In this document: piece after piece, positions 42,748 to 45,295 of the stretch | Position numbering within the stretch: the stretch's first letter is position 1 | How the letters are laid out: every line of letters starts with the position of its first letter | Assembly: GCA_004557975.1 (NCBI GenBank) | Contig: SFEV01000020.1 | Coordinates: forward strand, 1-45,295 | Length of the DNA stretch: 45,295 bases | Direction of reading: 5' to 3' | Source of the DNA: Lachnospiraceae bacterium | GTDB taxonomy: Bacteria > Bacillota > Clostridia > Lachnospirales > Lachnospiraceae | Notes under the pieces: generated by a model | The model's input: only the letters and a program-made list of their open reading frames with translations | The model's database searches: none | Told to the model about the DNA's origin: nothing | Program-made: the position numbers and the translations under genes

Positions 42748-43065
42748 TCAGTCACTAAGAAACACCAGATCCCATATCCCCGAATCCGGATGATACAGGA
42801 GATTAAACCGGTATTCCTGATTATCGGAAATGCTGCTGCACTCATACCTTTGCAGCAGAATCCCGGCGTAATACTTCTTCTCCGTCTTCATAACACGGAT
42901 ATTCCTTAACTCCTGCAAACATCCTTCATGATCTTCGAATTTAATCATCTGTGGGATACTCCTGCCGGAAGATGTATACCAGCAACCCACTGCAACTTTC
43001 TGGTACCGTCCTTTGATTTCTTTTTCCTGCAATCGTTCTGGTTCAGAGGTAACAACAAATCCCAT
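42748..43065 (-). CDS. Uncharacterised small protein of the dinB cassette
   Basis: This 105-residue protein begins MGFVVTSEPERLQEKEIKGRYQ. It has a Trp/Tyr-rich N-terminal region (VAVGCWYTSSGRSIPQMIKFED), a basic middle and a hydrophobic end (EYRFNLLYHPDSGIWDLVFLSD). There is no signal peptide, helix-turn-helix or metal site that I can see. AGGAG is 8 nt before the ATG. It lies 11 nt after dinB and ahead of a terminator, so it is expressed with the SOS polymerase from the LexA-controlled promoter. I recall similar small ORFs next to clostridial dinB genes but cannot name a family. An accessory factor for Y-family polymerase is a guess. Confidence 0.8.
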   Translation of the reverse strand: MGFVVTSEPERLQEKEIKGRYQKVAVGCWYTSSGRSIPQMIKFEDHEGCLQELRNIRVMKTEKKYYAGILLQRYECSSISDNQEYRFNLLYHPDSGIWDLVFLSD

Positions 43066-43076
43066 CTTATCATCTC

Positions 43077-44336
43077 CTATATATTAAGCTTTGTATAATC
43101 CACTGTTCGTTTTTCACGGCTGATACCTCCGCTCATATGGTCTATTCCGGAGCCGACAAACGCAGCCCGCATAACCGAATCATTACCGTACCTCGCCCGA
43201 ATTTTATCAACCGTCTGATCCAGGCACTCCAGGTGTTCATAATCTGTCTCGTCAAACATATCTGACTGCCGCATATTATATCCGTCTTTTATACGGCTTG
43301 CATGAATCCCGAGATGACGAATCGGCGTCCCGTCCCACAGTTCATCGAACAGCTGACATGCACAGCGGTGAATCTCTATCGTTATATTGGTCGCGTTTTT
43401 CAGGGTCATCTGATGGCTGGCGTATGAAAGATCAAAACTTTTAATTCCGACTGCAATCACTTCTGCACGGACTCCTGCCGCCCGAAGTCTCGTCCCGACT
43501 GTTTCTGCCAGAGCCAATAAGACCAGCTTTGCAGTGGAAGAATCACTTACGTCAAATGCAATGGTGGTACTGTTTCCGTATCCTTTATTTGGCGGAGCTT
43601 CCGATTGTACCACTGACACATCAATCCCATTGGCAAATCCCCAAATAATCTCACCGTGTTTATGCAGATAACGCCGCAGCATAACCGGATCAGATTTTGC
43701 CAGATCACCGATCGTCCGAATTCCAAGGGTAAACAGTTTCTTTGCCGTTGCCCTGCCGACAAAAAACAGATCTGTAACCGGAAGCGGCCACATCTTTGCC
43801 GGAATTTCTTCATGCCAGAGTGTATGGACTTTATCCGGCTTTTGGAAATCACTCGCCATTTTTGCCAGAAGTTTATTCTCTGAGATACCGATATTCACAG
43901 TAAAACCAAGCTCCTCCTGCACCTGTTCACGAATTCTGTTGGCAACTGTAACCGGATCGCCCCAGAGACTTTCTGTTCCTGTCATTTCGCAAAATGCTTC
44001 GTCAACAGAATACTGTTCCACCTCCGGAGAATACTGCCGCAATATATCCATAAAGGCAGCAGAACATTTATCATATAAACTATAATTCGGCGGTACAAGT
44101 TTCAGATGCGGACATTTCTGCAATGCTTCTGTGATACTCTCGCCAGTCTGGATTTTATATTTCTTCGCGGGAATCGACTTTGCCAGAATGATACCGTGCC
44201 TCATAGCCATATCTCCGCCGACTGCCGATACTTCATTGCGCAGATCAGTGGTTGCTCCGAGATGATGAATCCTGTACACAGCCTCCCAACTCAGAAAAGC
44301 AGAGTTTACATCTATATGAAATACAATTCGTCTCAT
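43077..44336 (-). CDS. dinB: Y-family DNA polymerase (DinB/UmuC-like)
   Basis: This 419-residue translesion DNA polymerase is induced by DNA damage. The palm carboxylates are visible: Asp9 in FHIDVNSAF and Asp112-Glu113 in YSVDEAF. Next come the thumb HhH region (VTDLFFVGRATAKKLFTLGIRTIGDL) and the little finger domain. QSDMF near residue 355 is a plausible beta-clamp-binding motif. The substitution VNSAFLSWE in place of DAFYASVE is typical of the clostridial UmuC-like subgroup rather than classical Pol IV. The promoter contains a LexA-type box. It lies between a broken SRAP gene and a small unknown gene. Confidence 0.94.
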   Translation of the reverse strand: MRRIVFHIDVNSAFLSWEAVYRIHHLGATTDLRNEVSAVGGDMAMRHGIILAKSIPAKKYKIQTGESITEALQKCPHLKLVPPNYSLYDKCSAAFMDILRQYSPEVEQYSVDEAFCEMTGTESLWGDPVTVANRIREQVQEELGFTVNIGISENKLLAKMASDFQKPDKVHTLWHEEIPAKMWPLPVTDLFFVGRATAKKLFTLGIRTIGDLAKSDPVMLRRYLHKHGEIIWGFANGIDVSVVQSEAPPNKGYGNSTTIAFDVSDSSTAKLVLLALAETVGTRLRAAGVRAEVIAVGIKSFDLSYASHQMTLKNATNITIEIHRCACQLFDELWDGTPIRHLGIHASRIKDGYNMRQSDMFDETDYEHLECLDQTVDKIRARYGNDSVMRAAFVGSGIDHMSGGISREKRTVDYTKLNI

Positions 44337-44367
44337 ACGCCGCTTCCCTCCCTTTTTCCTGATTCCG

Positions 44368-44396
44368 ATTATACCAGAACATCAGTTCGATAACAA
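44368..44396 (-). promoter_or_regulatory. dinB promoter with LexA box
   Basis: The minus strand has TTGTTA (44391-44396), 17 nt, TATAAT (44368-44373) with TGG before it. The spacer contains CGAACTGATGTTCT (44376-44389), which matches the Gram-positive LexA operator CGAAC-N4-GTTCG at nine of ten fixed positions. A second TATAAT lies at 44405-44410 without a clear -35. Confidence 0.8.
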
Positions 44397-44425
44397 GAGG
44401 GAATATTATACCAGACAAAAGTAAT

Positions 44426-44472
44426 ACAAAAAATGGTGTCTGCCGCCGGAATTGTCCGGAAACAAACACCAT
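44426..44472 (-). terminator. Terminator of the SRAP gene
   Basis: Outer arms ATGGTGT/ACACCAT (44433-44439, 44466-44472) and an inner CCGGA/TCCGG stem form a strong hairpin. It is followed on the minus strand by TTTTTTGTA. Confidence 0.8.
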
Positions 44473-44482
44473 AATACAGTAT

Positions 44483-45014
44483 TTATAAGAATAAACTTTG
44501 CTGCTCGTATTGCTGGAATCTTTTTAATTGCACGGGAACAGACTTTAATGCATACCGCCAGAATGTCTGGTCAAATATCCAGTCCTCCACCTGATCCTCC
44601 GGCAAAATCAGACAGAGCAGCGGATCCGCCAGCCAGAACGGGCTTGCAGCACAGCTGTAGGAATAAAATTCTGTTATCCGTCAGGGAAAATACAGCTTTA
44701 TTCTTGTCAGCATCCCACTCATAGTAATGCTTTGCCGGAATGATACACCGTCTGGAATAAATACTGCCAAACATTTTTTTATCAGTAACTGTCTCTGCCC
44801 TGGCATTGATAATCAGGCCTTTGTTCTGAGTCTGTGGATATCCCCAGCTCATCATCCTTGCCACAAGCTGATTATTCTGGCCCAGAAGAACCGGCGCTGA
44901 CTCTGAAGGATGGATGTCACGAGCCGTCTTTATCTTCATTTCGTCACTGATCCGGCGTACAAGCCTGTTTATCTCTTTAGCTGTATCATCATCAACATAA
45001 TATCTGCCGCACAT
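44483..45014 (-). pseudogene. SOS-associated SRAP (YedK/HMCES-like) protein, internally deleted
   Basis: SRAP proteins crosslink to abasic sites in single-stranded DNA through the N-terminal cysteine. Here MCGRYYV supplies Cys2, INARAET the conserved Asn and PAKHYYEW the active-site Glu. After TDNRILFL (about residue 117, near 44660) the frame is lost. The downstream sequence resumes in another frame with LILPEDQVEDWIFDQTFWR and ends QYEQQSLFL at 44483, a clear family C-terminus. The segment between, which should hold the HRMP histidine motif, is missing (about 45 residues). As read, the protein ends at 44571 with an unrelated tail. Loss of the histidine and frame make it a pseudogene unless the assembly is wrong here. 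Confidence 0.82.
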
Positions 45015-45065
45015 TTTGTCACCAGCCTTTTACAAATACCAGGGAGCTGAAAACAGCTTATTCTT

Positions 45066-45295
45066 TTATCTGTTATACTTTTTCTTTTTTCCGTAAATTC
45101 CCATAACAGTCAGCAGGCAGCCGCTGGCAAGGAGAAGTGTGATCCACAATGCAATGGGGCTGTTATCCCCGGTCCGCGGGGAATTTGTATTGTCAGCTTC
45201 GGTCTGCGGAGAATTCGTATTGCTGTCTGTTTCCGTTTTCGTATTTACAGTAAATTTTGTGGCAGCAGTGCCGCTTTCCGATACAATACCGATGG
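45066..45295 (-). CDS. C-terminal end of a sortase-anchored surface protein (partial)
   Basis: Only the last 75 codons lie in the window; the gene runs off the right edge. The tail has a Thr/Asn/Ser-rich stretch, a sorting motif SPRTGD, a hydrophobic helix (SPIALWITLLLASGCLLTVMG) and a basic end KKKKYNR, the standard layout of a cell-wall sorting signal. The SPxTG form resembles motifs used by clostridial sortases. Eleven residues upstream a second copy, NTNSPQTEAD, looks like a decayed duplicate of NTNSPRTGDN. No sortase gene is in the window. Confidence 0.88.
   Translation of the reverse strand, partial: IGIVSESGTAATKFTVNTKTETDSNTNSPQTEADNTNSPRTGDNSPIALWITLLLASGCLLTVMGIYGKKKKYNR

Noticed and set aside
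42597..42845. 82-codon minus-strand ORF overlapping the small dinB-cassette gene and hicA remnant
   Set aside because: It runs across the terminator and two better-supported frames and has no ribosome-binding site.

Overview
The window looks like chromosome of an anaerobic, spore-forming Firmicute of class Clostridia, most likely Lachnospiraceae. This is inferred from gene content and order, not from a search. It carries sporulation genes (spoIVA, yqfC, yqfD), an electron-bifurcating NfnAB pair, a Rex regulator, ATP-type PEP carboxykinase, a leucine T-box and a surface protein ending in a Clostridia-style SPxTG sorting signal. Nearly all genes lie on the minus strand. The exceptions are the ABC-F gene, citrate synthase and tRNA-Pro.

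Layout in coordinate order; minus-strand blocks are transcribed from high to low coordinates. 1-6300: spoIVA, then a proline block (proB, a DUF896 gene, and a fused 5-formyltetrahydrofolate cyclo-ligase/ProA), then a MurJ/SpoVB-type flippase. 6300-10650: DUF3048 lipoprotein, ybeY, phoH, yqfD, yqfC, the classical yqfC-yqfD-phoH-ybeY cluster. 10800-14650: carB (no carA in the window) and rlmH. 14900-17400: nfnB and nfnA. 17400-22450: ftsK/spoIIIE, uppP, tepA. 22470-25280: a CFI-box protein, yebC and a CorC/CNNM transporter. 25400-29400: rex, nnrDE, alr and a MazF toxin with no visible antitoxin. 29650-31555 (+): an ABC-F ATPase divergent from rex. 31587-36471: a broken PEP/pyruvate-binding gene, pckA, and divergent citrate synthase. 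36500-42050: a small membrane protein, thrC, a SleB/CwlJ hydrolase with a long structured leader, and leuA behind a leucine T-box. 42141-45295: tRNA-Pro(GGG) followed by a decayed accessory stretch with hicA/hicB remnants, a LexA-type SOS cassette (unknown protein, DinB polymerase, broken SRAP protein) and the 3' end of a sortase substrate.

Functional links. pckA, citrate synthase, NfnAB and Rex all concern central carbon and redox balance, and a near-consensus Rex operator overlaps the pckA -35 box. spoIVA and yqfC both have candidate sigma-E promoters with the same 14-nt spacing. Three genes or systems are broken: the PEP-utilising gene, the SRAP gene and hicAB.

The items most worth a second look are the FCL-ProA fusion, the hairpin that would mask the spoIVA ribosome-binding site in read-through RNA, the structured leader of the cell-wall hydrolase, the Rex-like site at pckA, and the unidentified protein in the SOS cassette. 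I saw no CRISPR array, rRNA operon, complete insertion sequence or prophage.
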